From assembly GCF_016741775.1 (NCBI RefSeq), contig NZ_JAERRK010000024.1, forward strand, positions 62,001 to 126,000: a DNA stretch of 64,000 nucleotides, read 5' to 3'. The position numbers and the translations under genes are program-made. Each line of letters opens with the position of its first letter. Position 1 is the stretch's first letter. The notes under the pieces are model-generated. The model had not been told where the DNA came from. It saw only the letters and a list, made by a program, of their open reading frames with translations, and did no database searches. Of the stretch, positions 47,129 through 55,660 are shown in pieces. Source of the DNA: Streptomyces actinomycinicus (lineage in GTDB: Bacteria > Actinomycetota > Actinomycetes > Streptomycetales > Streptomycetaceae).

Positions 47129-47635
47129 ATGGAGCAGACCAGGGCCGGTGAGTACGACGCGTTCGTGGCGGCCCGCTGGTCGGTGTTGTTCCACCTGGCC
47201 CGTCTGCTCACCGGCGGGGACCGGCACCGCGCCGAGGACCTGTTGCAGGAGTCCTTGGTCAAGCTGTGGTTCGTCTGGGCGAAGGTCGCCGACGAGGCGC
47301 CCGAGGCCTATGTCCGCAAGGTGCTGGCGCGGGCCGCGGCCCGGTCGGCCCGGCGGCGCTGGTGGGGCGAGCGGCCCGTGGAGGTGCTGCCCGAGGTGGC
47401 GGCGGCCGGCGACATGTCGGCGACCGTGGCCGAGCGTTCCCGGCTGGAGGCGGCGCTCGCGCAGCTGACGCCGCAACAGCGGGCCGCCGTGGTGCTGCGC
47501 TACTACCAGGACCTGCCCGACCGGCAGGTCGCGGAGGCCCTGGGCTGCCCGGTGGGCACGGCCCGGTCCCATGCCGCGCGCGGGGTGGCCCGGCTGCGCC
47601 GGCTGCTGGCCGACGTCATCGAGCCGGTGGGGTGA
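47129..47635 (+). CDS. SigE-family ECF RNA polymerase sigma factor
   Basis: This 168-aa extracytoplasmic-function sigma factor has region 2 (EYDAFVAARW, RAEDLLQESLVKLW) and region 4 (LTPQQRAAVVLRYYQDLP, ALGCPVGTARSHAARG). The short form with FVAARW and the SigE-type C-terminus belongs to the actinobacterial SigE (TIGR02983) group, not S. coelicolor SigE itself. ATG 47129 has a better-spaced ribosome-binding site than the GTG at 47123. It is followed by a membrane protein that may be its regulator. Confidence 0.92.
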   Translation: MEQTRAGEYDAFVAARWSVLFHLARLLTGGDRHRAEDLLQESLVKLWFVWAKVADEAPEAYVRKVLARAAARSARRRWWGERPVEVLPEVAAAGDMSATVAERSRLEAALAQLTPQQRAAVVLRYYQDLPDRQVAEALGCPVGTARSHAARGVARLRRLLADVIEPVG

Positions 47636-47645
47636 GGGAGAACCC

Positions 47646-48341
47646 ATGGACCGCATGGATCGCACGGACGGCTATGACGCCTTGGACGGTATGGCGCACG
47701 GGGAGCGCCCGGAGTACGGGGAGCGCCGGGGCCGGCCGGACCGTACCGGCCCCGCCCTGGGCACCGGCCGCACGGACGGGGCGGAGCGGACGGAGGGCAT
47801 GGATCAACCGGACCGTTTCGAGCGGCAGCTGACGCGGCTCATGCACCAGGACCGGCAGCCCGCGGCCTTCGAGAACCGGCACCGGGAGGCGCTGCGCGCG
47901 GGCGTGCGGGCCCGGCGCCGGGTGCGTGCCGCACGCCGGGCCGCCGGTTCCGTGCTGGCGGTGGCCGGCCTCGGCCTGGGGCTGTTCCTGTGGCCGCACG
48001 GCCGGACCGACGACCGGCCGACCGCACCGCACCCCCGGCCGATGATCAGCCCGAGTCCGGCTCCGAGCACCTCGCCGTCCCCGACGCCGACGCCGACGCC
48101 GCCCCTGTCACCGAGCGCGCCGCCGTCCTCGACCTCGACGGACTCCCCGACGCCGGACGACACCTGGACCACCTCCGCACCGCCCTCGCGCACCGAGACC
48201 TCGGCCACCGCCACGCAGTGGCCGCCGTCGGCCACGGCCGGCTCCCGGGACGGCAGCGCCACACCGCCGGCCACGGCGACGGTGAGTGCGACCGGCGAGC
48301 CGCCGGACGAACCCACCTCGGCGATCAGCCCCTCCGGCTAG
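47646..48341 (+). CDS. Membrane protein with Pro/Ser/Thr-rich tail, possible sigma-factor partner
   Basis: This 231-aa protein has a charged cytoplasmic N-terminus (~1-100) with an FERQLTRLMHQDRQPAAF helix, one membrane helix (VLAVAGLGLGLFLW), and a long Pro/Ser/Thr-rich extracytoplasmic tail. It starts 10 bp after the SigE-family sigma gene. That position and a single-helix topology suggest an anti-sigma or sensing partner, but there is no recognisable zinc anti-sigma motif. Its own family is not recognised. Confidence 0.75.
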   Translation: MDRMDRTDGYDALDGMAHGERPEYGERRGRPDRTGPALGTGRTDGAERTEGMDQPDRFERQLTRLMHQDRQPAAFENRHREALRAGVRARRRVRAARRAAGSVLAVAGLGLGLFLWPHGRTDDRPTAPHPRPMISPSPAPSTSPSPTPTPTPPLSPSAPPSSTSTDSPTPDDTWTTSAPPSRTETSATATQWPPSATAGSRDGSATPPATATVSATGEPPDEPTSAISPSG

Positions 48342-48416
48342 CCGCCCTTGCCCTCCGCCCACGCAAGCGCTTCCTTCAGTACGCCCAAAGAACCGGAACA
48401 AACAGGGACTTACGTG

Positions 48417-49223
48417 ATGAACCTCCGATCGGGCCGGTCACCGGCTGCGGCACCCGCGCCGCTGCGCGCGCCCCTGCCGACGAGCGCCGAGGAGCCCGTC
48501 CTCGACGTGGCGGTGCCGGTGTTCAACGAACAGAAGGACCTGGAGCCGAACGTCCGCCGGCTGCACGCGCACCTGCGGGACACCTTCCCCTACGCGTTCC
48601 GGATCACCATCGCGGACAACGCGAGCACCGACCGCACCCCGGCCATCGCTGCCAGGCTGGCCCGTGAACTCCCCGAGGTGACCTCGCTGCGGCTGCCCGA
48701 GAAGGGCCGCGGCCGGGCGCTGCAGGCCGCCTGGTCGGGTTCCCGGGCGCCCGTCCTGGCCTATCTCGACGTGGATCTGTCCACCGGGCTGACCGCCCTG
48801 CTGCCGCTGGTCGCCCCGCTGATCTCGGGCCACTCCGACGTGGCCATCGGCACCCGGCTCGCGCCCGGCGCGCGGGTGGTGCGCGGGACCAAGCGCGAGG
48901 TCATATCCCGCGCTTACAACGTCCTGCTGCGCTGCACGCTCGCCGTCGGTTTCTCGGACGCCCAGTGCGGTTTCAAGGCGGTCCGGCGGGAGACCGCAGA
49001 ACGGCTGCTGCCGCTCGTGCGGGACGGGGAGTGGTTCTTCGACACCGAGCTGCTGGTGCTCGCCGAGCGGTCGGGGCTGCGGATCCACGAGGTTCCGGTG
49101 GACTGGGTCGACGACCCCGACAGCAGCGTCGACATCGTCGCCACCGCGCTGGCGGACCTGCGCGGGATCGCACGGATGCGCCGCGCCCTGGCGCGCCGCC
49201 GGCCGAGGCCGGTGACCGGATGA
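48417..49223 (+). CDS. Family 2 glycosyltransferase (dolichol-P-mannose-type)
   Basis: This 268-aa GT-A-fold transferase has VAVPVFNEQKDLEPNVRRLH at the N-terminus, IADNASTDRTPAIA, and LAYLDVDLSTG (DXD-like, binds the nucleotide sugar). QCGFKAVRRETAERLLP lies in the acceptor region. It resembles polyprenyl-phosphate glycosyltransferases that charge lipid carriers. The ATG is at 48417. Its stop overlaps the next gene by 4 bp (ATGA), so it probably supplies lipid-linked sugar to that membrane transferase. Confidence 0.88.
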   Translation: MNLRSGRSPAAAPAPLRAPLPTSAEEPVLDVAVPVFNEQKDLEPNVRRLHAHLRDTFPYAFRITIADNASTDRTPAIAARLARELPEVTSLRLPEKGRGRALQAAWSGSRAPVLAYLDVDLSTGLTALLPLVAPLISGHSDVAIGTRLAPGARVVRGTKREVISRAYNVLLRCTLAVGFSDAQCGFKAVRRETAERLLPLVRDGEWFFDTELLVLAERSGLRIHEVPVDWVDDPDSSVDIVATALADLRGIARMRRALARRRPRPVTG

Positions 49224-50458
49224 CCGCGACCCTGCCCGACATACGCACGCCGGTCTCCCGGTCCGGTTCCCGCGGCCGGCTGCGGGCCGCCGCCCGCCAC
49301 CACGGGCCGGTCCTCGCCATGTTCGGCGCGCTGAAGCTGGCCGGCTTCTGCTCCTTCATGTATCTGCTGTCCTCCACCGGGTCCTACCGCACCAGGCACC
49401 CCCGGTTCGGCGGCGGGGCGCACGCCTGGGACGTGCTGGCCACCTGGGACGGCTGGTGGTACCAGCAGATCGCCCTGCACGGCTACGACCCGAAGCTGGT
49501 CCCCGTCCCGGGTGCCACCGGACTGATCACGCTGGAGGGGAACTCGGCGGCGTTCTTCCCGCTGTACCCGGCCCTGATGCGGATCACCTCGGCGGTCACC
49601 GGCCTCGGCCCGTACGGCGCCGGGATGCTGGTCTCGGTCGTCGCCTCCTTCGCCGCCGCCCTCGGCGTCTACGCGGTCGCGGACCGGTTCGGGGGGCGGC
49701 GGGCCGGGCTCGCGGCGGCCGGTCTGTGGGCGGTGTGGCCGGGCTCCGGGGTGGAGTGGGCGGTCTACTCCGACTCCCTGTACGTGGCCCTGGCCGCGTG
49801 GGCCTGCCACGCCGTTCTCACCCGCCGCTGGCTGACCGCCGGCGTGCTCACCTTCGCGGCCGGCCTCAACCGGCCCACGGCAGGTGCGCTGATCGCCGCG
49901 CTCGGCGTGGCCGCGCTGCTGTCCCTGCGCTGCCGGGAGGACGGCGTCCTGCGCCCGCTGCTCGCCATGGCCGTGGCCCCGCTCGGGCTGTTCGGCTATC
50001 TGCTGTGGGTCGGCGACCGCATGGGCGACCTGGGCGGCTACTTCAGGCTCCAGTCGGGTGCCTGGGCGCACACCTTCGACTACGGCGAGCAGACCCTCGA
50101 CGTGCTGACCTCCGTACCCGTGGGCAAGTTCGACTACCTCTTCGCCTACCCCTTCGCGGACTTCATCTCGGTCGGTGTCATCCTGCTCGCCTGCGGACTC
50201 CTGCCGCTGCTGCTGCGGCTGCGCCCGCCGGCGGTGCTGGTCGTGTACACCGTCCTCACCCTCGCCCTGGTCCTCGGCAGCCAGCAGATCGTCGCCAACA
50301 TCTCCCGCTATCTGCTGCCCTGCTTCCCGCTGTTCCTGCCGCTCGCGGTCGGGATGCGCCGGCTGAGCCTGCCCGTGCAGTGCACGCTGCTGGGCATCGC
50401 GGCGCTGGCCTCCGGCTCGTACGCCGGGTACGCGCTGTTCGAGCTGGGGGTGCCGTAG
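49220..50458 (+). CDS. Membrane mannosyltransferase (PIG-V/GT-C type)
   Basis: This 412-aa polytopic membrane protein has about nine to ten helices. The first external loop contains WDGWWYQQIALHGYD and NSAAFFPLYPALMR, and a later GSGVEWAVYSDSLYV, hallmarks of the PIG-V/GT-C family, which uses a polyprenyl-phosphate sugar donor outside the membrane. It overlaps the GT2 gene by 4 bp. Its stop lies 2 bp from the end of the convergent ABC exporter gene. Confidence 0.87.
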   Translation: MTATLPDIRTPVSRSGSRGRLRAAARHHGPVLAMFGALKLAGFCSFMYLLSSTGSYRTRHPRFGGGAHAWDVLATWDGWWYQQIALHGYDPKLVPVPGATGLITLEGNSAAFFPLYPALMRITSAVTGLGPYGAGMLVSVVASFAAALGVYAVADRFGGRRAGLAAAGLWAVWPGSGVEWAVYSDSLYVALAAWACHAVLTRRWLTAGVLTFAAGLNRPTAGALIAALGVAALLSLRCREDGVLRPLLAMAVAPLGLFGYLLWVGDRMGDLGGYFRLQSGAWAHTFDYGEQTLDVLTSVPVGKFDYLFAYPFADFISVGVILLACGLLPLLLRLRPPAVLVVYTVLTLALVLGSQQIVANISRYLLPCFPLFLPLAVGMRRLSLPVQCTLLGIAALASGSYAGYALFELGVP

Positions 50459-50460
50459 GG

Positions 50461-52314
50461 CTACGCCAGGCTGTCCCGCCACGCCTTGTGGAGGTCCGCG
50501 AACCGGCCCGTGCCCGCGATGAGTTCGCCGGGGCGGCCGTCCTCGACGATCCGGCCGTGTTCCATCACCAGCACCCGGTCCGCGATCTCCACGGTGGAGA
50601 GCCGGTGCGCGATCACTACGGCGGTACGGCCCCGCAGCACCGTCGCCATGGCCTGCTGCACGGCCCGCTCCCCCGGGATGTCCAGGGAACTGGTCGCCTC
50701 GTCCAGGATCAGCACCGCCGGATCGGCGAGCAGCGCCCGGGCGAAGGCGACCAGCTGGCGCTGGCCGGCGGAGATGCGACCGCCGCGCTTGCGGACGTCG
50801 GTGTCGTAGCCGTCGGGCAGGGCGCTGATGAACTCGTGCGCGCCGATCGCCTTCGCGGCCTGCTCGATCTCCTCGCGGGTGGCGTCGGGCCGGCCGATCG
50901 CGATGTTGTCGGCGACCGTGCCGGAGAACAGGAACGCCTCCTGCGTCACCATGACCACCCCGCGCCGCAGTTCGGGCATCGCCAGCTCGCGCAGATCGAC
51001 GCCGTCCAGCAGGACACGTCCGGCGGAGGGGTCGTAGAAGCGGGCGAGCAGCTTGGCCAGGGTCGACTTGCCCGCGCCGGTGGAGCCGACGACCGCGACC
51101 GTCTGCCCGGCCGGCAGGGTCAGGTCGAAGCGGGGCAGCACCTCGCCGCCGGTACGGTAACCGAACCGCACCCCGTCGAAGACGACCTCACGGCCCGGGA
51201 TGTCGCCCTTCGGCGCCGGGATGCCGCGGGGCCGGACCGGCTCCGGCACGGACGGGGTCTGCGCCAGCAGGCCGGCGATCTTCTCCAGGGAGGCGGCGGC
51301 CGACTGGTAGGAGTTCAGGAACATGCCGAGCCGGTCGATCGGGTCGTACAGCCGGCGCAGATACAGCACCGCCGCGGCCAGCACGCCCAGCTCCAGTGAG
51401 CCGGACGCCACCCGGTGGGCGCCCCACAGCACGATCCCGGCGACCGCCGTGTTGGCGATCAGCCGGGAGCCGGTCACGTAGCGGGCCATCTCCAACAGGG
51501 CGTCCCCGTTGGTGCGCTCGTGCCGCTGGTTCAGCTCGGCGAACTCGCGGTCGTTCGCGGCCTCCCGGCGGAAGGCCCGCACCGGCCGGATGCCGTTCAT
51601 GGTCTCCACGAACTTCACGATCACCGCCGCGATCGCCGTGGACCGCGCCCGGTAGACCCGCCCCGCGCGCCGCTGGTAGATCCGCACGAGCAGGTACAGC
51701 GGGACGAAGGAGGCCACCGCGAGCGCGCCCAGGCCGAGGTCCAGCCAGAGCAGCAGTGCCGCGATGTAGACGAAGGACAGCACGACGGTCACCAGTTCCT
51801 GGAGGCCGTCGTTGAGGAGTTCGCGCAGCGACTCGACGTCCGTGGTGGACCGGGAGATCAGCCGGCCCGAGGTGTACCGCTCGTGGAAGTCGACGCTCAG
51901 CGCCTGCGCGTGCCGGAAGATGCGGCCCCGCAGATCCAGCAGCACGTCCTGGCTGACCCGCGCGCAGGCCTCGATGAACGCGAACTGGAGCACGCCCGAG
52001 GCCAGGGCGCACAGCAGATAGGCGACTCCCACCGCGATCAGCGGGCCGTGCCGGTCGTCCCGGAACGCCGGGACGGCGGTGTCGATGGCGTACGCCACCA
52101 GCAGCGGGCCCACCTGCACCGCCGCCTGCTGGAGGAGCAGCAGGAGCGTGGTGAGCGCGGCGCGGCCCTTCGTGGGGGCGAGCAGCGAGCGCAGCAGGGC
52201 GGAGGTGGCGCCGGGCGGGGTGGGCAGCACGTCCTGGTCGAAGGGGTCGCCGCCGTCCGGGCGGTTCCCGCCGCCGCTGTCCGTGGTGGGGGCGGGGGCG
52301 GTCGTGGTCGTCAT
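50461..52314 (-). CDS. ABC exporter half-transporter, canonical ATP site
   Basis: This 617-aa protein has six helices in an ABC-membrane domain (~35-330) followed by an ATPase domain. Walker A is GSTGAGKST, the signature ISAGQRQ and Walker B AVLILDEATSS with the catalytic Glu. ATG 52314 overlaps the upstream half-transporter stop by 4 bp (ATGA), so the two are translationally coupled as a heterodimer. It is a drug/lipid-type exporter of unknown substrate and may serve the adjacent NRPS/PKS cluster. Confidence 0.92.
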   Translation of the reverse strand: MTTTTAPAPTTDSGGGNRPDGGDPFDQDVLPTPPGATSALLRSLLAPTKGRAALTTLLLLLQQAAVQVGPLLVAYAIDTAVPAFRDDRHGPLIAVGVAYLLCALASGVLQFAFIEACARVSQDVLLDLRGRIFRHAQALSVDFHERYTSGRLISRSTTDVESLRELLNDGLQELVTVVLSFVYIAALLLWLDLGLGALAVASFVPLYLLVRIYQRRAGRVYRARSTAIAAVIVKFVETMNGIRPVRAFRREAANDREFAELNQRHERTNGDALLEMARYVTGSRLIANTAVAGIVLWGAHRVASGSLELGVLAAAVLYLRRLYDPIDRLGMFLNSYQSAAASLEKIAGLLAQTPSVPEPVRPRGIPAPKGDIPGREVVFDGVRFGYRTGGEVLPRFDLTLPAGQTVAVVGSTGAGKSTLAKLLARFYDPSAGRVLLDGVDLRELAMPELRRGVVMVTQEAFLFSGTVADNIAIGRPDATREEIEQAAKAIGAHEFISALPDGYDTDVRKRGGRISAGQRQLVAFARALLADPAVLILDEATSSLDIPGERAVQQAMATVLRGRTAVVIAHRLSTVEIADRVLVMEHGRIVEDGRPGELIAGTGRFADLHKAWRDSLA

Positions 52315-54254
52315 CGCTGCTCCTCCTGCTGTGCCCCGGACATCAGATGGGCGTACTCGGCGTTCGTGCGCAAGAGTTCGTGGTGCGTGCCCACGGCGGC
52401 GATGCGTCCGCCCGAGAGCAGGGCGACCCGGTCGGCGAGGAGCACCGTGGACGGCCGGTGGGCCACGATCAGTGCGGTGGTGTCGGCGAGGACCTGGCGC
52501 AGGGCGGCCTCCACGGCGGCCTCCGTGTGCACGTCCAGGGCGGACAGCGGGTCGTCCAGCACCAGGAACTCCGGCCGGCCGACCACGGCGCGGGCCAGGG
52601 CGAGGCGCTGGCGCTGGCCGCCGGAGAGGCTGAGGCCCTGTTCGCCGACCTGGGTGCCGGTGCCCTGGGGGAGCGCGTGCGCGAACTCCGCCTGGGCCAC
52701 GGCGAGGGCACGGTCGAGATCCGGTTTCCCGGCGCCGTGCGGGGCTCCCATGAGGACGTTCTCCCCGACGCTCGCGGAGAACAGCGTGGGTTCCTCGAAG
52801 GCCATGGCGACCTTCGCCCGGAGTTCCTCGCGGGGCATCGCCGTGATGTCGACGCCGTCGAGGGTGATACGGCCGGAGGTGACCTCGTGCAGGCGGGGGA
52901 CGAGCGCGGTGAGCGTGGTCTTGCCGCTGCCGGTGGCGCCGACCAGGGCCATGGACTCGCCGGGGCGGATGTGGAGGTCGATGCCTGTGAGGAGGGGCGG
53001 GGAGCCGGGGGGAGCGTCGGGATAACGGAACGCGACGTTCTCGAACCGGAGCCCGGTGCCCGTGGCGGTGCAGGTGCCCACGTCCGTGCCGGCGCCGGTG
53101 CGCGTGCCCGTGCCGCTGCCGCTGCCCGTGTCCGTGGCGGCGCCGGTGCCCGTGCCCATGTCCGTGGCGGCGCCGGTGCCCGTGCCCATGTCCGTGCCGG
53201 CGCCGCTGCCCGTGTCCGTGCCGGCGCCCGTGCCCGGTGCCTCGGCGTGCGGACCGGGGTCCTCCGGCTGCTCGTCCAGCACCTCGAAGTACCGTTCGGT
53301 CGCCGTGGCCGCCTCCTGGCTCATCGCCAGCAGGAAGCCGATCGAGTCCACCGGCCACCGCAGGGCGAGTGCCGTGCTCAGGAAGGCGACCAGGGTGCCG
53401 GCGGAGAGGTCGCCGTCGGCCACCCGGATCGCGCCCAGGACCAGCGCCGCGCCGATCGCCACCTCCGGGAGGGTGACGATGGTGCCCCAGAGGGTCGCCA
53501 GCAGCCGGGCCTTGCGCAGCTCCGTGCCGCGCAGCGTGCCCGACAGTTCGCGGAACGCCCGCGCCTGGCTGCGGTGGCGGCCGAAGCCCTTGATGACGCG
53601 GATGCCGAGCACGCTCTCCTCGACCACCGTCGTCAGGTCCCCGACCTGGTCCTGGGCGCGCCGCGCCACCTCCGCGTACCGCCGTTCGAAGACCACGCAG
53701 GTCCACATCAGGGGCAGGGCCGGGCCGAGGACGAGCAGGCCGAGCAGCCAGTCCTGGGCCAGCAGGATCACCACGCCGACGGCGATCGTCACGGCGTTGA
53801 CGAGCAGGAACGTCAGCGGGAAGGCGAGGAACATGCGCACCAGCATCAGATCGGTCGTGCCCCGGGAGAGCAGCTGACCGGAGGCCCAGCGGTCGTGGAA
53901 GGACACGGGCAGACGCTGCAGCCGGCGGTAGAGGTCCGCGCGCATCTCCGCCTCGACGTGCGACAGCGGACGGGCGACCAGCCAGCGTCTTATCCCGAAC
54001 AGCACCGCCTCGGCGATGCCGAGCAGCAGCAGGTACAGCGCGCCGAGCCAGACGCCCGCCGGGTCCCGGTCCGCGACCGGTCCGTCGACCATCCACTTCA
54101 GGACGAGCGGGATCACCAGCCCGCTGCAGGACGCGACGATCGCGACGAAGGCGGCGGTGAACAGCCGGGCGCGCACGGGACGGACGTACGGCCACAGGCG
54201 GAGGAGGGTGCGGACGGCGGAGCGGTCCTCGGTGGTTGCACGTGTCGTGGGCAT
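52311..54254 (-). CDS. ABC exporter half-transporter with degenerate ATP site and repeat linker
   Basis: This 647-aa partner of the next gene has a six-helix domain, then an ATPase with GATGSGKTT and LSGGQRQR, but Walker B is FLVLDDPLSALD: the catalytic Glu is Asp. Such asymmetric sites are known in heterodimeric exporters. Between the two domains (about residues 337-393) is an unusual Gly/Thr/Asp/Ala-rich linker encoded by 30-bp DNA repeats. ATG 54254 is chosen over an adjacent TTG. Confidence 0.9.
   Translation of the reverse strand: MPTTRATTEDRSAVRTLLRLWPYVRPVRARLFTAAFVAIVASCSGLVIPLVLKWMVDGPVADRDPAGVWLGALYLLLLGIAEAVLFGIRRWLVARPLSHVEAEMRADLYRRLQRLPVSFHDRWASGQLLSRGTTDLMLVRMFLAFPLTFLLVNAVTIAVGVVILLAQDWLLGLLVLGPALPLMWTCVVFERRYAEVARRAQDQVGDLTTVVEESVLGIRVIKGFGRHRSQARAFRELSGTLRGTELRKARLLATLWGTIVTLPEVAIGAALVLGAIRVADGDLSAGTLVAFLSTALALRWPVDSIGFLLAMSQEAATATERYFEVLDEQPEDPGPHAEAPGTGAGTDTGSGAGTDMGTGTGAATDMGTGTGAATDTGSGSGTGTRTGAGTDVGTCTATGTGLRFENVAFRYPDAPPGSPPLLTGIDLHIRPGESMALVGATGSGKTTLTALVPRLHEVTSGRITLDGVDITAMPREELRAKVAMAFEEPTLFSASVGENVLMGAPHGAGKPDLDRALAVAQAEFAHALPQGTGTQVGEQGLSLSGGQRQRLALARAVVGRPEFLVLDDPLSALDVHTEAAVEAALRQVLADTTALIVAHRPSTVLLADRVALLSGGRIAAVGTHHELLRTNAEYAHLMSGAQQEEQR
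53130..53249. repeat. 30-bp in-frame repeats inside the ABC exporter gene
   Basis: Units starting GTCCGTGGCGGCGCCGG begin at 53130, 53160 and (degenerate) 53190-53220, with a 30-bp period that keeps the reading frame. They encode the Gly/Thr/Asp/Ala-rich linker of the half-transporter. Repeat number may vary between strains. Confidence 0.85.
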
Positions 54255-54630
54255 CAACTTCGAGCGTACGGACCGGCACTGACATCGCCCACCGAGTTTG
54301 GACCGGGCGGGGCTCGGGCGTTGGTCCTACGACCCGTGACGCGAGGGATCGGTACGGCGCGCCGACTTGCGGAAAGTGAAACCGGGACGCAAGAAACGCG
54401 CCATCAATTCCGCTTGTATTTGGAGGCTTTTACAGCCGTCCAGGCGTGATTTCTGCACCCGCTCCGGCGGAACGGATGTTGTTGCGAACCTGGCGCAAAA
54501 GGAACGCCCGCTTCACTCCGCTTGTGAAGGCGGTGGCGTACCGGCCGAACGGCGTGAAATATTCGGGACGATCACGGGGGACCCCTTGGTCGGAAAAGAC
54601 AAGCACCCGCATCTCAGAGGGGAATTCGCA
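54255..54630. promoter_or_regulatory. Long divergent promoter region, ABC exporter / M28 peptidase
   Basis: This 376-bp gap is clearly more AT-rich than the surrounding genes (for example around 54400-54440). I see no gene in it. CTTCAC (54510-54515) and GTGAAG (54523-54528) form a 6-bp inverted repeat. GAGGGG precedes the M28 GTG start. It probably holds promoters for both divergent units. Confidence 0.45.
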
Positions 54631-55581
54631 GTGCCTTTCGTTTCGTCCCGTTCAGCCGTCGTCGCGGCCACCACGCTCTCCGCCCTGCTGCTGGGCACGG
54701 CCGGTGTGCACGCCGAAGAGCCTGCTCACAAGGTTTCGGACCCGGACATCTCGGTCGCCAAGGTGATGCGCCACCTTGACGCCCTGCAGAAGATCTCGGA
54801 CGCCAACAACGGCAACCGGGCCCATGGCACGCCGGGCTATCAGGCGTCCCTCGACTACGTCAAGGGAAAGCTGGACGCCGCCGGATACAAGACGTCGATC
54901 CAGGAATTCGAGTTCGGCGGGAAGAAAAGCTGGAACCTGATTGCCGACTGGCCGCACGGCGGCCGTTCCGGAAAGGTGCTCATGGTCGGTGCGCACCTCG
55001 ACTCGGTGGACACGGGCCCCGGAATCAACGACAACGGATCCAGCGTGGGAGCCATCCTGGAAACCGCACTCACGGTTTCCGCCAAGAAGGTCAGTCCCTC
55101 CCACCACCTCCGGTTCGCCTTCTGGGGAACCGAGGAGGAGACCTACATCGGCTCCACGCACTACGTGAACACCCTGCCGAAGTCCGAGCTGTCGAAGATC
55201 AGCGCCTACCTGAACTTCGACATGATCGGTTCGCCCAACCCGGGCTACTTCGTCTACGACCAGAGCCCGGAGATCGCCCGCCACTTCCAGGCCTTCTTCG
55301 ACGCCAAGGGCATCCCCACCGAGCCCGCCACGGCGCTCAACGGCCGCAGCGACCACGAGCCGTTCCTGGCCAAGGGCGTCCAGGTGGGCGGCATCTTCAC
55401 CGGCTCCGCCGAGGTCAAGACCCCGGAGCAGGCCGCGAAGTGGGGCGGCACCGCCGGTGAGGCCATGGACAAGTGCTACCACCTGGCCTGCGACACGCCC
55501 GCCAACATCAACCAGCACACCCTGGACGTCAACTCCGACGCCATCGCGGCGATGGTGTGGAAGCTGGGCGTCCGCAAGTAA
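54631..55581 (+). CDS. Secreted M28 family aminopeptidase
   Basis: This 316-aa secreted peptidase resembles the S. griseus aminopeptidase type (M28A). A signal peptide (VVAATTLSALLLGTAGVHAE) precedes the enzyme. Zinc ligands and base are H122 (GAHLDSVD), D134 (INDNGS), E168/E169 (GTEEE), D197 (NFDMIG) and H284 (CYHLACD). It removes N-terminal residues from extracellular peptides. GTG 54631 follows GAGGGG; the upstream open frame has no homology. A strong hairpin separates it from the convergent NRPS-like gene. Confidence 0.93.
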   Translation: MPFVSSRSAVVAATTLSALLLGTAGVHAEEPAHKVSDPDISVAKVMRHLDALQKISDANNGNRAHGTPGYQASLDYVKGKLDAAGYKTSIQEFEFGGKKSWNLIADWPHGGRSGKVLMVGAHLDSVDTGPGINDNGSSVGAILETALTVSAKKVSPSHHLRFAFWGTEEETYIGSTHYVNTLPKSELSKISAYLNFDMIGSPNPGYFVYDQSPEIARHFQAFFDAKGIPTEPATALNGRSDHEPFLAKGVQVGGIFTGSAEVKTPEQAAKWGGTAGEAMDKCYHLACDTPANINQHTLDVNSDAIAAMVWKLGVRK

Positions 55582-55609
55582 CCGGGCGGCCGGCGCCGGG
55601 TGAGGCGCT

Positions 55610-55653
55610 GGGCGGGGCACCGGTGGTCCGTACGGACGGCCGGTGCCCCGCCC
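55610..55653. terminator. Bidirectional terminator hairpin at the biosynthetic cluster edge
   Basis: GGGCGGGGCACCGG (55610-55623) and CCGGTGCCCCGCCC (55640-55653) form a perfect 14-bp stem; the loop itself contains the palindrome GTCCGTACGGAC. It lies between the convergent M28 peptidase and the interrupted adenylation gene and can serve both. Confidence 0.8.
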
Positions 55654-55660
55654 TTCGGCG

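Noticed and set aside
52315..54285. N-terminal extension of the 50461-52314 ABC gene to 54285
   Set aside because: The extension is the out-of-frame reading of the neighbouring half-transporter. The ATG at 52314 in a 4-bp ATGA overlap is the real start.
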